Assembly (NCBI RefSeq): GCF_025148635.1
Contig: NZ_CP102269.1
Span: 930,001-994,000 of the forward strand
Source of the DNA: Butyricimonas virosa
Lineage (GTDB): Bacteria; Bacteroidota; Bacteroidia; Bacteroidales; Marinifilaceae
Length of the DNA: 64,000 nucleotides
Reading direction: 5' to 3'
Of this stretch, positions 32,147 to 40,503 are shown one piece after another. Below the pieces are notes generated by a model that did not search any database, was not told the DNA's origin, and was given only the letters and a program-made list of their open reading frames with translations. The translations under genes and the position numbers were made by a program. Each line of letters starts with the position of its first letter. Position 1 is the stretch's first letter.

Positions 32147-32206
32147 TAAATATTATTTTGAGGCTATTCCTTTTTTAGCGACTTTTGCAACGAAGAAAAA
32201 GAGTTC

Positions 32207-32224
32207 ATAAAGTTTACAAACTAA
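32207..32224 (+). promoter_or_regulatory. 18-bp motif shared with the corrin-ring operon
   Basis: ATAAAGTTTACAAACTAA differs at one base from 20,689-20,706. Here it ends only 7 nt before the cbiL start codon. TTTG at about 32,184 is a possible -33 element, so the motif may overlap the -7 region. Confidence 0.5.
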
Positions 32225-32231
32225 TTCAGGC

Positions 32232-32933
32232 ATGAAAGGAAAAATCGTGGGAGTATCGTTGGGACCGGGAGAACCGGAGTTGATCACGTTGAAGGCATTA
32301 AAAGCCTTACAGGGGGCGGACATCATCTATTGTCCCGGCACACAGACCAAATCCCGTTCCGGGGACATCCTGCAAGCCCTTCCCGTGGATATGGAACGAG
32401 TACGACTCTTTCACGTACCCATGTCCAAGGATCGCACGTTTGCCAATCAAGCCTATGATGCCCTTTGCACGGAAATAGCATCCCTTGTCGCCACGGGTAA
32501 AAACGTTGCCATCACGGCAGAAGGGGATTCAGGTTTCTACTCTTCCGTGAATTATATGTTCGATAAACTTGCTTCCATGAACTTTCCCGTTACCACTGTG
32601 GCCGGTGTCCCTGCCTTTATCGCGGCAGGAGCCATCTCTGGTCTTCACATCGTGAAACAAGAAGAAAAACTCGTCGTCCTACCGGGAATAACTACCGCCG
32701 AAGAACTGGACGTCCTTCTTTCCAACGGTCATGTCGTGGTGATCATGAAACTCTCGCAATGCACGGAAGAAATACACCGTTTCATGCAAAAAAGTCCCTG
32801 CCACGAATACCACTATTACGAAAATGTAGGCACGCCAGACGAGTTACACACGACCGCTTACAACGACATCACACGTAAAGACTTCCCCTATTTCTCGTTA
32901 ATGATTATTCGTCCTTGCAAACAATTGGCATAG
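32232..32933 (+). CDS. cbiL: precorrin-2/cobalt-factor II C20-methyltransferase (CbiL)
   Basis: SAM-dependent tetrapyrrole methylase of 233 residues acting on the first macrocycle after cobalt insertion. N-terminal GKIVGVSLGPGEPELITLKAL, IIYCPGTQTKSRSGDIL, AITAEGDSGFYSSVNYM and VAGVPAFIAAGAISGL are CbiL/CobI signatures (the PGTQ and GD-SFYSS-like blocks distinguish it from other methylases of the family). Monocistronic and physically separated from the other ring enzymes, but with the shared upstream motif. Confidence 0.93.
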   Translation: MKGKIVGVSLGPGEPELITLKALKALQGADIIYCPGTQTKSRSGDILQALPVDMERVRLFHVPMSKDRTFANQAYDALCTEIASLVATGKNVAITAEGDSGFYSSVNYMFDKLASMNFPVTTVAGVPAFIAAGAISGLHIVKQEEKLVVLPGITTAEELDVLLSNGHVVVIMKLSQCTEEIHRFMQKSPCHEYHYYENVGTPDELHTTAYNDITRKDFPYFSLMIIRPCKQLA

Positions 32934-32992
32934 ATATTGCGTACAAGAAGACGCAAGATGAATGATTATAAACATTTTTACAGGTTAATTAT

Positions 32993-34165
32993 ATGATTCA
33001 ACGAATAACACGTGCATTGTCGTTATGCCTTTTATTGTTTATCCCGTTCCATGACATTATGGCGGGGGAATTCATGACAAGAGATTCGCTGAACAATACA
33101 ACTGACACGTTGAAGAAGGGATTCTTTCACCGTTTCTATCGCTATTTCGAGCAATCGAACAAGGTGAAAGAAGAAAAGAAATTCGACTTCTCCATTATCG
33201 GGGGGCCGCACTTTTCGAGCGACACGAAACTGGGGCTCGGCGTGGTCGCATCCGGACTGTTCCGTATCGACCGTGAAGATAAAACCATCTCCCCGTCAAA
33301 CATTTCCCTTTACGGGGACGTCACAACCACGGGTTTTTACCTGCTAGGTATCCGGGGCAACATGATTTTCCCGAAAGACCGTTTCCGGGCAAACATCAAT
33401 ATGTATTTCTTCTCGTTTCCCAGTGAATACTGGGGAATCGGCTACGATGCCGGGAAAGACGAAGACCACAAGACTGAGTACAAGCGATTGGAACAACAGG
33501 TAAAATTGGAACTTCTATACAAACTTGCCCCTAACTTGTACGCCGGGGCAAACCTCATGTTCCGCAACGTCACGGCAAGGAATTTCGACGACATCACGTT
33601 CCTCAACGGGGCCAAGAAAAACGTGAACACTTTCGGGCCGGGACTCGTTATATCCTATGACTCGCGAGATTTTATCCCGAACCCGGCAAGAGGCTTTTTC
33701 GCCCAACTGGAACAACAATTCTTTCCCGGATGGTTGGGAAATGACGATAGTTTCAAACGCACAAGCGTGGACTTCCGATACTACCAGAAAATGTGGAAAG
33801 GTGCCATACTCGCCAGCCAGTTACAAGGAACATTCAATTACGGGGACACTCCTTGGAGCATGGTTTCCCTCATGGGAGGATCATACGCCATGCGAGGGTA
33901 TTACGAGGGAAGATACCGGGACAATGACCTGATACAATTTCAGGTAGAGTATCGCCAGAAGATATACAACCGCCACGGAATCACCGCATGGGGAGGAGCC
34001 GGAAACGTGTTCCCCGACATGGACAAATTCAAGTGGAAACAAACCCTGCCAACCTACGGAATAGGTTATCGCTGGGAATTTAAAAACAGAGTAAACGTAA
34101 GATTAGATTATGGATTCGGCAAAGGCGTCAGCGCATTCTACTTCGGTATTAACGAAGCTTTCTAA
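32993..34165 (+). CDS. outer-membrane beta-barrel protein, BamA/surface-antigen-like
   Basis: 390 residues with a signal peptide (about 1-24, ending DIMAG). The barrel is made of alternating strands and ends KGVSAFYFGINEAF, a Phe-terminated beta-signal. Patterns such as GPHFSSDTKLGLGVVASGLFR, GPGLVISYDSRDFIPNPARG and GGSYAMRGYYEGRYRDN resemble the C-terminal barrel (D15-like) of the BamA/TamA superfamily. There are no POTRA domains, so this is a short relative and not BamA itself. Its 3' end overlaps the next gene by 56 nt. Function unknown. Confidence 0.75.
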   Translation: MIQRITRALSLCLLLFIPFHDIMAGEFMTRDSLNNTTDTLKKGFFHRFYRYFEQSNKVKEEKKFDFSIIGGPHFSSDTKLGLGVVASGLFRIDREDKTISPSNISLYGDVTTTGFYLLGIRGNMIFPKDRFRANINMYFFSFPSEYWGIGYDAGKDEDHKTEYKRLEQQVKLELLYKLAPNLYAGANLMFRNVTARNFDDITFLNGAKKNVNTFGPGLVISYDSRDFIPNPARGFFAQLEQQFFPGWLGNDDSFKRTSVDFRYYQKMWKGAILASQLQGTFNYGDTPWSMVSLMGGSYAMRGYYEGRYRDNDLIQFQVEYRQKIYNRHGITAWGGAGNVFPDMDKFKWKQTLPTYGIGYRWEFKNRVNVRLDYGFGKGVSAFYFGINEAF

Positions 34166-35870
34166 AGGGATCGTGAATTTCGTGAAACAACCAAGACTAT
34201 TGTTTTGGCTCTTTATCGTATTGAATTTAGTCCCGAATTTCTGCTTGCTTTTCACGGAACCTCTCTCCGGACTGGGTAAAACGATCTTGATCCTGCTACC
34301 ACTTGGTGTTTACATGGTTGTGTTCTCCCTGTTCAAACGGGCGGGACTCATGCAATTGATACTGATTCCGGTACTGATCCTACACGCCTTCCAGCTAGTT
34401 TTGTTCTACCTCTTCGGAGAGTCAGTCATCGCTGTTGATATGTTTCTGAACCTGCCAACCACGAACGCCTCCGAGGCCGGGGAATTGCTGGGAAACATAT
34501 GGCCCTCCATTATCATCGTCTGCGTCCTTTATATTCCTGTTATCGTGCTGGCCTCTATTGCAGTGCATCATAAAGTGAGACGTACTGCCGTGTTCCGCAA
34601 ACACATGATCACGTGGGGAATCATCTTCTTTATCATCGGTTCCGGACTGGTCGCTTTCGAGAAACACAGGGATAACACCTACGAGGTGAAAACAGATATA
34701 TACCCGGCAAATGTGATGTATAACTTGTATTACGCGGGAGTGAAATGGAACCGCAGCATGAATTACCCCGTCACCTCGAAAGATTTCGTCTATCATGCCA
34801 CCCGTGATTCCGTTCACCAACGCCGGGAAATATACGTGTTAGTAATCGGGGAGGCCGGAAGAGCCGAAAACTGGGAACTGTGGGGATATCAGCGGGAAAC
34901 CAACCCGTTATTGAAAAACGAGGATAACTTGATACTATACAAAGACGCCTTAACACAATCTAACACGACACACAAAAGTGTACCACTTATTTTGTCTGCC
35001 GCCGACGCTTGCCACTACGAGTACCTCTACACGCATAAAAGTATCGTAACCGCCTTTAAAGAGGCCGGATTTAAAACGATATTCCTGTCAAACCAGACAC
35101 CGAACCGATCATTCACGGATTACTTTGCCGCAGAGGCAGACATTCATGTCAATGTACGTCCCCAAGCGGACGGGGGATTAATCACGGTCAATAAATTTGA
35201 CGGAGAAATGCTACCGTTGATACAGCAATACGTGGATTCGTTGAGCGAGAATCTATTCATTGTCTTCCACACTTACGGGTCGCACTTCAACTACAAAGAA
35301 CGTTACCCGGAAGAATTTGCCAAATTCCAACCGGCCAACGCCACGGAAGTCGAGTACAAGAACAAGGACCAACTCATCAACGCTTACGACAACAGTGTCC
35401 TGTACACGGATTACTTCCTGCACAGCCTGATCGGGATATTGAAGAACTCGGAAGCTGATGCTACCATGATTTACTCGCCGGATCACGGGGAGGATTTACT
35501 GGACGACAACCGGAAAAGATTCCTGCACGCCTCACCGATCCCGACCTATTACCAGATACACATTCCATTCCTGATGTGGTTCTCGGAAAATTACATTGAC
35601 GCCAGACCGGAGAAGTACGAGGTTGCACGTTACAATAGCAGCGCTCCTATTTCTTCGAACGCTTCAATCTTCCACACTCTGTTGAATATGGCCGAAATTC
35701 AGACCCCTTATTTTGACTCCACCTACTCGCTCGTCAATCCTGGTTTTGTCCGGAGACCCCGCATGTACCTCGGAGATCACGACCAACCCGTGAATTATTA
35801 CGAGGTCGGGTTAAAAAAACAAGATAAAGAGATGATTCTCAAGAGGGGTATGGATCACTCGACGGAATAA
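34110..35870 (+). CDS. phosphoethanolamine transferase (EptA-like)
   Basis: 586 residues: five N-terminal membrane helices (to about residue 190) and a periplasmic sulfatase-fold domain. VLVIGEAGRAENWELWGYQR is the metal-binding start of the domain, the candidate nucleophile threonine lies in QSNTTHKSVPL (near residue 288), and YSPDHGEDL supplies further metal ligands. Family members transfer phosphoethanolamine to lipid A or other envelope glycans. The ATG at 34,110 lies within the preceding gene; internal GTG codons at about 34,173 and 34,182 would avoid the overlap. Lipid A is the usual target but is inferred. Confidence 0.85.
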   Translation: MDSAKASAHSTSVLTKLSKGIVNFVKQPRLLFWLFIVLNLVPNFCLLFTEPLSGLGKTILILLPLGVYMVVFSLFKRAGLMQLILIPVLILHAFQLVLFYLFGESVIAVDMFLNLPTTNASEAGELLGNIWPSIIIVCVLYIPVIVLASIAVHHKVRRTAVFRKHMITWGIIFFIIGSGLVAFEKHRDNTYEVKTDIYPANVMYNLYYAGVKWNRSMNYPVTSKDFVYHATRDSVHQRREIYVLVIGEAGRAENWELWGYQRETNPLLKNEDNLILYKDALTQSNTTHKSVPLILSAADACHYEYLYTHKSIVTAFKEAGFKTIFLSNQTPNRSFTDYFAAEADIHVNVRPQADGGLITVNKFDGEMLPLIQQYVDSLSENLFIVFHTYGSHFNYKERYPEEFAKFQPANATEVEYKNKDQLINAYDNSVLYTDYFLHSLIGILKNSEADATMIYSPDHGEDLLDDNRKRFLHASPIPTYYQIHIPFLMWFSENYIDARPEKYEVARYNSSAPISSNASIFHTLLNMAEIQTPYFDSTYSLVNPGFVRRPRMYLGDHDQPVNYYEVGLKKQDKEMILKRGMDHSTE

Positions 35871-35893
35871 TTTTAGATTCCAGCCGTCCTGTT
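35871..35893 (-). repeat. dispersed core, reverse orientation
   Basis: On the minus strand: AGGACGGCTGGAATCTAAAA, a copy of the core found with heptamers elsewhere. It follows directly on the stop of the transferase gene. Confidence 0.65.
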
Positions 35894-35939
35894 AAGAATT
35901 TAACACCCCGTATGATTGTTGAAAAAATAACATTCCTCT

Positions 35940-35971
35940 ATTGTTCAAGCAATGCTTATTCACTACTTTTG
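35940..35971 (+). promoter_or_regulatory. promoter of asd
   Basis: ATTG, 20 nt, TACTTTTG: near-consensus -33 and exact -7 boxes at normal spacing. The leader is about 65-70 nt and contains a run of A-rich sequence. Confidence 0.6.
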
Positions 35972-36044
35972 AGGCGTTAATATAACCTAACTCATAAAAA
36001 GACTCCCGAAAAGGGAATCTAATCATTAAATCAAATTATACACG

Positions 36045-37034
36045 ATGAAAGTAGCAGTAGTAGGAGCAACAGGATTAGTCGGAAGAAAAATGTTGCAGGT
36101 TCTGGAAGAAAGAAACTTCCCGGTAACAGAGTTAATACCGGTAGCCAGCGAGCGTTCGGTAGGTAAAGAAATTACCTTCAAGGGAAAAAACTACAAAGTC
36201 ATGGGTATGCAGGACGCGATCAATATGAAACCTCAACTCGCTATTTTCTCTGCCGGGGGAGACACCTCATTGGAATGGGCGCCCCAATTCGCCGCAGCCG
36301 GAATTACCGTGGTAGACAACTCGTCAGCCTGGAGAATGGACCCGACCAAGAAATTGGTGATCCCCGAAATCAACGCAAACACCTTAACCAAGGAAGATAA
36401 GATTATCGCAAACCCAAACTGTTCAACAATACAGATGCTAGTCACCCTAGCCCCTCTTCACAGAAAATACGGGATCAAACGAGTAGTCGTTTCCACGTAC
36501 CAATCCGTGACCGGAAGCGGTTTGAAAGGAATCAACCAGCTCGAAGGCGAACGGGAAGGCCGGGAGGTGAAAAAAGCATACGCTCACCCAATTGACCGGA
36601 ATTGTCTGCCGCATTGCGACTCATTCACTGAAAACGGGTACACGAAAGAAGAAATGAAACTGGTCAACGAGACCTGTAAAATATTGAATGACGACACGAT
36701 TAAAGTAACCGCCACGGCCGTACGGGTTCCCGTCATGGGCGGACACTCTGAAAGTGTAAACATTGAATTCAAACAGGACTACGACTTGAACGCACTTCGG
36801 GAGCTTTTAGCCCACTCGGAAGGTATTATCGTACAGGACAATCCTGCCCAAGATCTCTACCCGATGGCCATCACCGCCAACGAGAAAGACGAAGTCTTCG
36901 TGGGCCGCATCCGTCGGGATTTTTCACAACCCAATAGCCTTAACCTATGGATTGTTTCCGACAACCTGCGCAAAGGTGCCGCCACGAATGCCGTGCAAAT
37001 TGCAGAATACCTATGCAAACATCAATTATTATAA
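36045..37034 (+). CDS. asd: aspartate-semialdehyde dehydrogenase
   Basis: Reduces aspartyl phosphate to aspartate semialdehyde in lysine, threonine, methionine and diaminopimelate synthesis. The 329-residue enzyme begins with the NADP-binding MKVAVVGATGLVGRKMLQVL. It has SAGGDTSLEWAP, VDNSSAWRM, the catalytic ANPNCSTIQM (Cys126) and the substrate/His block VPVMGGHSESVNIEF. Normal length. Single gene with its own promoter; marks the left border of the A/T-rich accessory block. Confidence 0.97.
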   Translation: MKVAVVGATGLVGRKMLQVLEERNFPVTELIPVASERSVGKEITFKGKNYKVMGMQDAINMKPQLAIFSAGGDTSLEWAPQFAAAGITVVDNSSAWRMDPTKKLVIPEINANTLTKEDKIIANPNCSTIQMLVTLAPLHRKYGIKRVVVSTYQSVTGSGLKGINQLEGEREGREVKKAYAHPIDRNCLPHCDSFTENGYTKEEMKLVNETCKILNDDTIKVTATAVRVPVMGGHSESVNIEFKQDYDLNALRELLAHSEGIIVQDNPAQDLYPMAITANEKDEVFVGRIRRDFSQPNSLNLWIVSDNLRKGAATNAVQIAEYLCKHQLL

Positions 37035-37073
37035 CCCATAAACAGGATACCCCTTGTGGTATTTTAATTGAAA

Positions 37074-37112
37074 AGTTGTTCGCTAGGGACACATTCTCTC
37101 TGGCGAACAACT
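37074..37112. other. 10-bp hairpin after asd
   Basis: AGTTGTTCGC and GCGAACAACT form a perfect 10-bp stem over a 19-nt loop. No T-run follows. A weaker 5-bp hairpin with TTTTAATT lies just before it (37,048-37,065) and is the better terminator candidate for asd. Confidence 0.5.
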
Positions 37113-37211
37113 GTAAACTCCCAATTAAAAAATATTTTCTCCTCCCTGTCACCCTTGACCATTTTTTGGGATTAATATATTGAATAAATCATTTTAATTA
37201 ATACCCAAAAC

Positions 37212-38576
37212 ATGAAATGCTACTTAACAATTTTGTTATTCGCACTAGTTTCCTGTGCCACACCACCTTCTTCGAAAGACAGTATAAAGATTTCCATTGA
37301 CGTTCAGGAATTACCGCCGATCGGCTTGGCAATATCAACAACGGACTATAATCTCCAACTCGTTCATTTCGACTCGAATAAACACGGTGAATATGTCATA
37401 CCTAATATGGATGCCGCGTATATAACCCTACACAACGGATTTAGCGAACGTAAACAAATTTACGCGGAACTGGGTGACAATATTCATCTTACATTTGACG
37501 GGAAAAGTATGAAAGAATCTTTAAAAATTACCGGAGATCGCCCCGGAATCACTGAATACCTGTCCAATCAAAAAATAACACCTTATGATCGTAACATCTA
37601 TTCCCTACAATTCCCCGAATTCGAGTCCGCATTAAAAGAGAAAATAGCAGAAAATTGTCTCCTATTGGATAGTTGCGAAAACACGTTAAAAAACGAAAGT
37701 GAGAAATTCATAAAATTAGAACGTGCCCGTATAAAATATTTATTTGCCCCGGCTCTTCTAAATTATCCTAAAGTTCATGGCGAGGAAGACTTGGAAAAAA
37801 TCAGAGATGATTATTACACAACAATTAAAAATTGGATTGAGGAAGACAAAGATTACTTGAATTTAACTGAATACCAGGAATTTATCTCCCGAGCTTGCGC
37901 CACTCTCGCCTTCCAAAAGAAAGGAATTCCGACAACATACTACGAGAATATTTTGGAACAAATGTACTACCTTGACCAAAATTTCAAACAAGAAGATGTG
38001 AAACAAGGATTTATTTCCCTTTGGGCAAATGAATACGTGCAAAATAACGGAATAAAACAAATTTATGAATTAAACAAATTCACTCGTGAAAAGCTTACGG
38101 ACAAGAAACTTTTAACCCGTTATGAACAAATTTATGACAGTTGGGTCAGAATTGCCCCAGGCAACAAGGCGATAGATTTTCATGCCCAAGATTCTACGGG
38201 CAAAGAATTCTCGCTAAAGGACTTCAAGCACCAGTACGTCTGTCTCTATCTTTGGCAAAACGTCTACCCCTGTATTGTTGAATTTTCTCATTTGAAAAAA
38301 CTAGATTCACTATTTAAAGAAAAAAACATCCAATTAATAAATTTATCCATTGAACCGAAACTAGACGAATGGAAGAAAACGATCAGAAACCAAGATATCC
38401 AAACAGGAAAACACTTTTTCCTAAAAAATGAAAAAGAATTCCTGAAAAAATATCATTATAGCTCCGGAACAATTCATCAATTTATATTAATTGCCCCAGA
38501 CGGAAAAATCGTGGAGTCACATCTTCCTAACGCATCTTCCGGAAAACTGGAAAAGTATCTGACGGAACAACTTTAA
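37212..38576 (+). CDS. lipoprotein with degenerate TlpA/thioredoxin-like domain
   Basis: 454 residues. The lipobox ALVSC puts the lipidated cysteine at residue 15. A middle helical region (about 110-320) resembles the DUF4369/TlpA-associated architecture of Bacteroidetes. The C-terminal domain (about 318-454) has thioredoxin-fold features: APGNKAIDFHAQDSTGKEFS, VCLYLWQNVYPCIVEF, LINLSIEP and FILIAPDGKIVESH. Where active TlpA has WCxxC, this protein has VYPC, so the first redox cysteine is missing. It may bind peptides or act as a scaffold instead of a reductase. Codon use is A/T-rich like the genes that follow. Confidence 0.75.
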   Translation: MKCYLTILLFALVSCATPPSSKDSIKISIDVQELPPIGLAISTTDYNLQLVHFDSNKHGEYVIPNMDAAYITLHNGFSERKQIYAELGDNIHLTFDGKSMKESLKITGDRPGITEYLSNQKITPYDRNIYSLQFPEFESALKEKIAENCLLLDSCENTLKNESEKFIKLERARIKYLFAPALLNYPKVHGEEDLEKIRDDYYTTIKNWIEEDKDYLNLTEYQEFISRACATLAFQKKGIPTTYYENILEQMYYLDQNFKQEDVKQGFISLWANEYVQNNGIKQIYELNKFTREKLTDKKLLTRYEQIYDSWVRIAPGNKAIDFHAQDSTGKEFSLKDFKHQYVCLYLWQNVYPCIVEFSHLKKLDSLFKEKNIQLINLSIEPKLDEWKKTIRNQDIQTGKHFFLKNEKEFLKKYHYSSGTIHQFILIAPDGKIVESHLPNASSGKLEKYLTEQL

Positions 38577-38596
38577 AAAAACAGGAAAAAATTATA

Positions 38597-38626
38597 AAAG
38601 TACAATCATTTACATGATTGTACTTT
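38597..38626 (+). terminator. hairpin between the lipoprotein and sigma-factor genes
   Basis: Perfect 13-bp stem (AAAGTACAATCAT and complement) with a 4-nt loop. T residues at the end and a T-rich stretch follow at 38,635. Probable terminator of the upstream gene, or an attenuator before the sigma-factor gene. Confidence 0.7.
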
Positions 38627-38675
38627 GTCATTTCATCTGTTTTTTGCTTTTTTACAATCAAAAGCTACCACTATC

Positions 38676-39242
38676 ATGATAAAACTCGATAAATTCATAC
38701 AAGGAATAAATAACAAAGATCCCCGTGCATGGAAAGAATTATATCGTTTTTATTATGGAGCCTTATGCAATTACTCTTCTTCTATCATAAACGAGACAAG
38801 TGTCGCCGAAGACATTGTTCAAGAATGTTTGATTATGATCTGGAAATCGGATTTGAATTTTCAGAACATTAAAATATTATCTTCTTATCTATACAAATCC
38901 GTTTATAATAATACATTAAAATATATCCGGGATAAAAAAGTTGAAGACAAACGAAAATCAGAATGGAGTTCAACGTTATCGGAAACCGAGGATGACATTT
39001 TTTACATGGCTGCCGAAGAAGACGTAATCCGCAAACTACGGGCAGCAATAGCTCTTCTTCCCGATCAACGTAAAACAATATTACAATTAAGTCTCGAAGG
39101 ATACTCTGTTCAAGAAATTGCCTTACAACTAGAAATAAGTATCAACACGGTCAAAACCCAGAAAAAAAGAGCATACTCGTTTTTAAAAGAAAACCTGAAA
39201 CAATATTTCAGCCTGCTATTGTTACTGGGAATCTTGAAATAA
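38676..39242 (+). CDS. ECF-type RNA polymerase sigma factor (FecI-like, Bacteroidetes)
   Basis: 188 residues from ATG 38,676 (MIKLDKFIQGINNKDPRAWK); the 17-residue longer frame has an implausible hydrophobic start. Sigma region 2 is at about 8-75 (LYRFYYGALCNYSSSI, EDIVQECLIMIWKS) and region 4 at about 120-170 (LPDQRKTILQLSLEGYSVQEIALQLEISINTVKTQKKRAYSFL). The sequence ends in a hydrophobic tail, as usual for this Bacteroidetes group. It precedes fecR and susC and should activate their promoter when the outer-membrane receptor binds its ligand. Confidence 0.92.
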   Translation: MIKLDKFIQGINNKDPRAWKELYRFYYGALCNYSSSIINETSVAEDIVQECLIMIWKSDLNFQNIKILSSYLYKSVYNNTLKYIRDKKVEDKRKSEWSSTLSETEDDIFYMAAEEDVIRKLRAAIALLPDQRKTILQLSLEGYSVQEIALQLEISINTVKTQKKRAYSFLKENLKQYFSLLLLLGILK

Positions 39243-39324
39243 TCCAGGGCAGTAAATAATTTTCATATTTACTGTCACCCGCCAAATCACTTTTGGGATA
39301 TAATCGATAATAAAAGATTATATC

Positions 39325-40455
39325 ATGGAATGGAATTCTTTATTTGATAAGTCCGAATGGCTATTTCGACAAATCCTAAACAGGGAGGAAAAAGTCCCAC
39401 ACGAGGATTCTCGCCTGAAAGATATTGCTCAAAAATTATCAGACAGCCAGTATCTTCACAAAAAAATAGAGGAACAAGAACGGTTTGACTATTTAAAAGC
39501 ATACCACAAAAATATTGTTCCCCCGAAAAAAATAATTATACCTTCCTATCTCAAGGTTGCCTGTATTCTTTTGCTTTTAATCGGCTCGGGTACGCTCTTG
39601 TATATTTGGCAAAAACAGTATCCCCCCCAATATTATAATGAAACATATTTTGCCGATATACATCCCGGAAAACAACAAGCATTATTAATCACGCACGATG
39701 GACGGAAAGTAAAATTAAACCGAGATTCTGGGCAAATCATAAGGCAAAACGAGACTATAATTCAAATCGACACAACAGGTTTACATTATAACCCATCATC
39801 CCAAGTCCCGACGGGAATCATCTACAACACATTAGTCGTTCCTCGGGGCGGAGAATTTTTCCTGACGTTATCTGACGGAACAAAAGTATGGCTAAATTCC
39901 GATTCCCGGCTAGAATATCCCGTCAACTTCGTCGACTCGGTCCGGGAAGTAACTATATCCGGAGAAGCATATTTCGAGGTAAACCACACGAATACTCCTT
40001 TTATCGTAAAAACCAATAAAGGTAATATTCGCGTTCTTGGAACAGAATTCAACGTGAACAATTACCCGGAAAGCCGGGAAACCGTGACCACACTTATTAA
40101 CGGGAAAATTGCCTATTGCTTGCCTGATGGACAACAACTTATCCTGACCCCTAACCAACAGATTATCATAAGAACTAACGGACAAACAGAAATAAGGACA
40201 ATAGACACGCAATATGCCACCTCTTGGAAAAACGGTATGTTTTTATTCCAAGAAATGAGACTGGAAGATATCATGAATCAACTCGAAAGATGGTATGACA
40301 TCCATGTTTTCTACACGCATGAAAGAGCTAAAAATCTACACTTCTCCGGTGATTTGAGTCGTTTCAAAAATATAAATACGTTCATCGAGATGTTCGAGAA
40401 AAGTTCGGATGTGAAAATAGAAGTTCAAGGGAAGAATTTAATTATTGGAATGTAA
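39325..40455 (+). CDS. FecR-family anti-sigma factor
   Basis: 376 residues: a cytoplasmic N-terminal helical part, one membrane helix at about 73-93 (LKVACILLLLIGSGTLLYIW), and a periplasmic FecR domain. Typical blocks are VVPRGGEFFLTLSDGTKVWLNSDS, FVDSVREVTISGEAYFEVNH, FIVKTNKGNIRVLGTEFNVN and, at the C-terminus, LEDIMNQLERWYDIHV (the DUF4974 region that contacts the STN domain). It transmits the receptor signal to the sigma factor encoded 82 nt upstream. Confidence 0.93.
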   Translation: MEWNSLFDKSEWLFRQILNREEKVPHEDSRLKDIAQKLSDSQYLHKKIEEQERFDYLKAYHKNIVPPKKIIIPSYLKVACILLLLIGSGTLLYIWQKQYPPQYYNETYFADIHPGKQQALLITHDGRKVKLNRDSGQIIRQNETIIQIDTTGLHYNPSSQVPTGIIYNTLVVPRGGEFFLTLSDGTKVWLNSDSRLEYPVNFVDSVREVTISGEAYFEVNHTNTPFIVKTNKGNIRVLGTEFNVNNYPESRETVTTLINGKIAYCLPDGQQLILTPNQQIIIRTNGQTEIRTIDTQYATSWKNGMFLFQEMRLEDIMNQLERWYDIHVFYTHERAKNLHFSGDLSRFKNINTFIEMFEKSSDVKIEVQGKNLIIGM

Positions 40456-40503
40456 GAAACTATAAATGTTTTCAACAATTATACAAACTCAATTAATAAC
40501 ATT

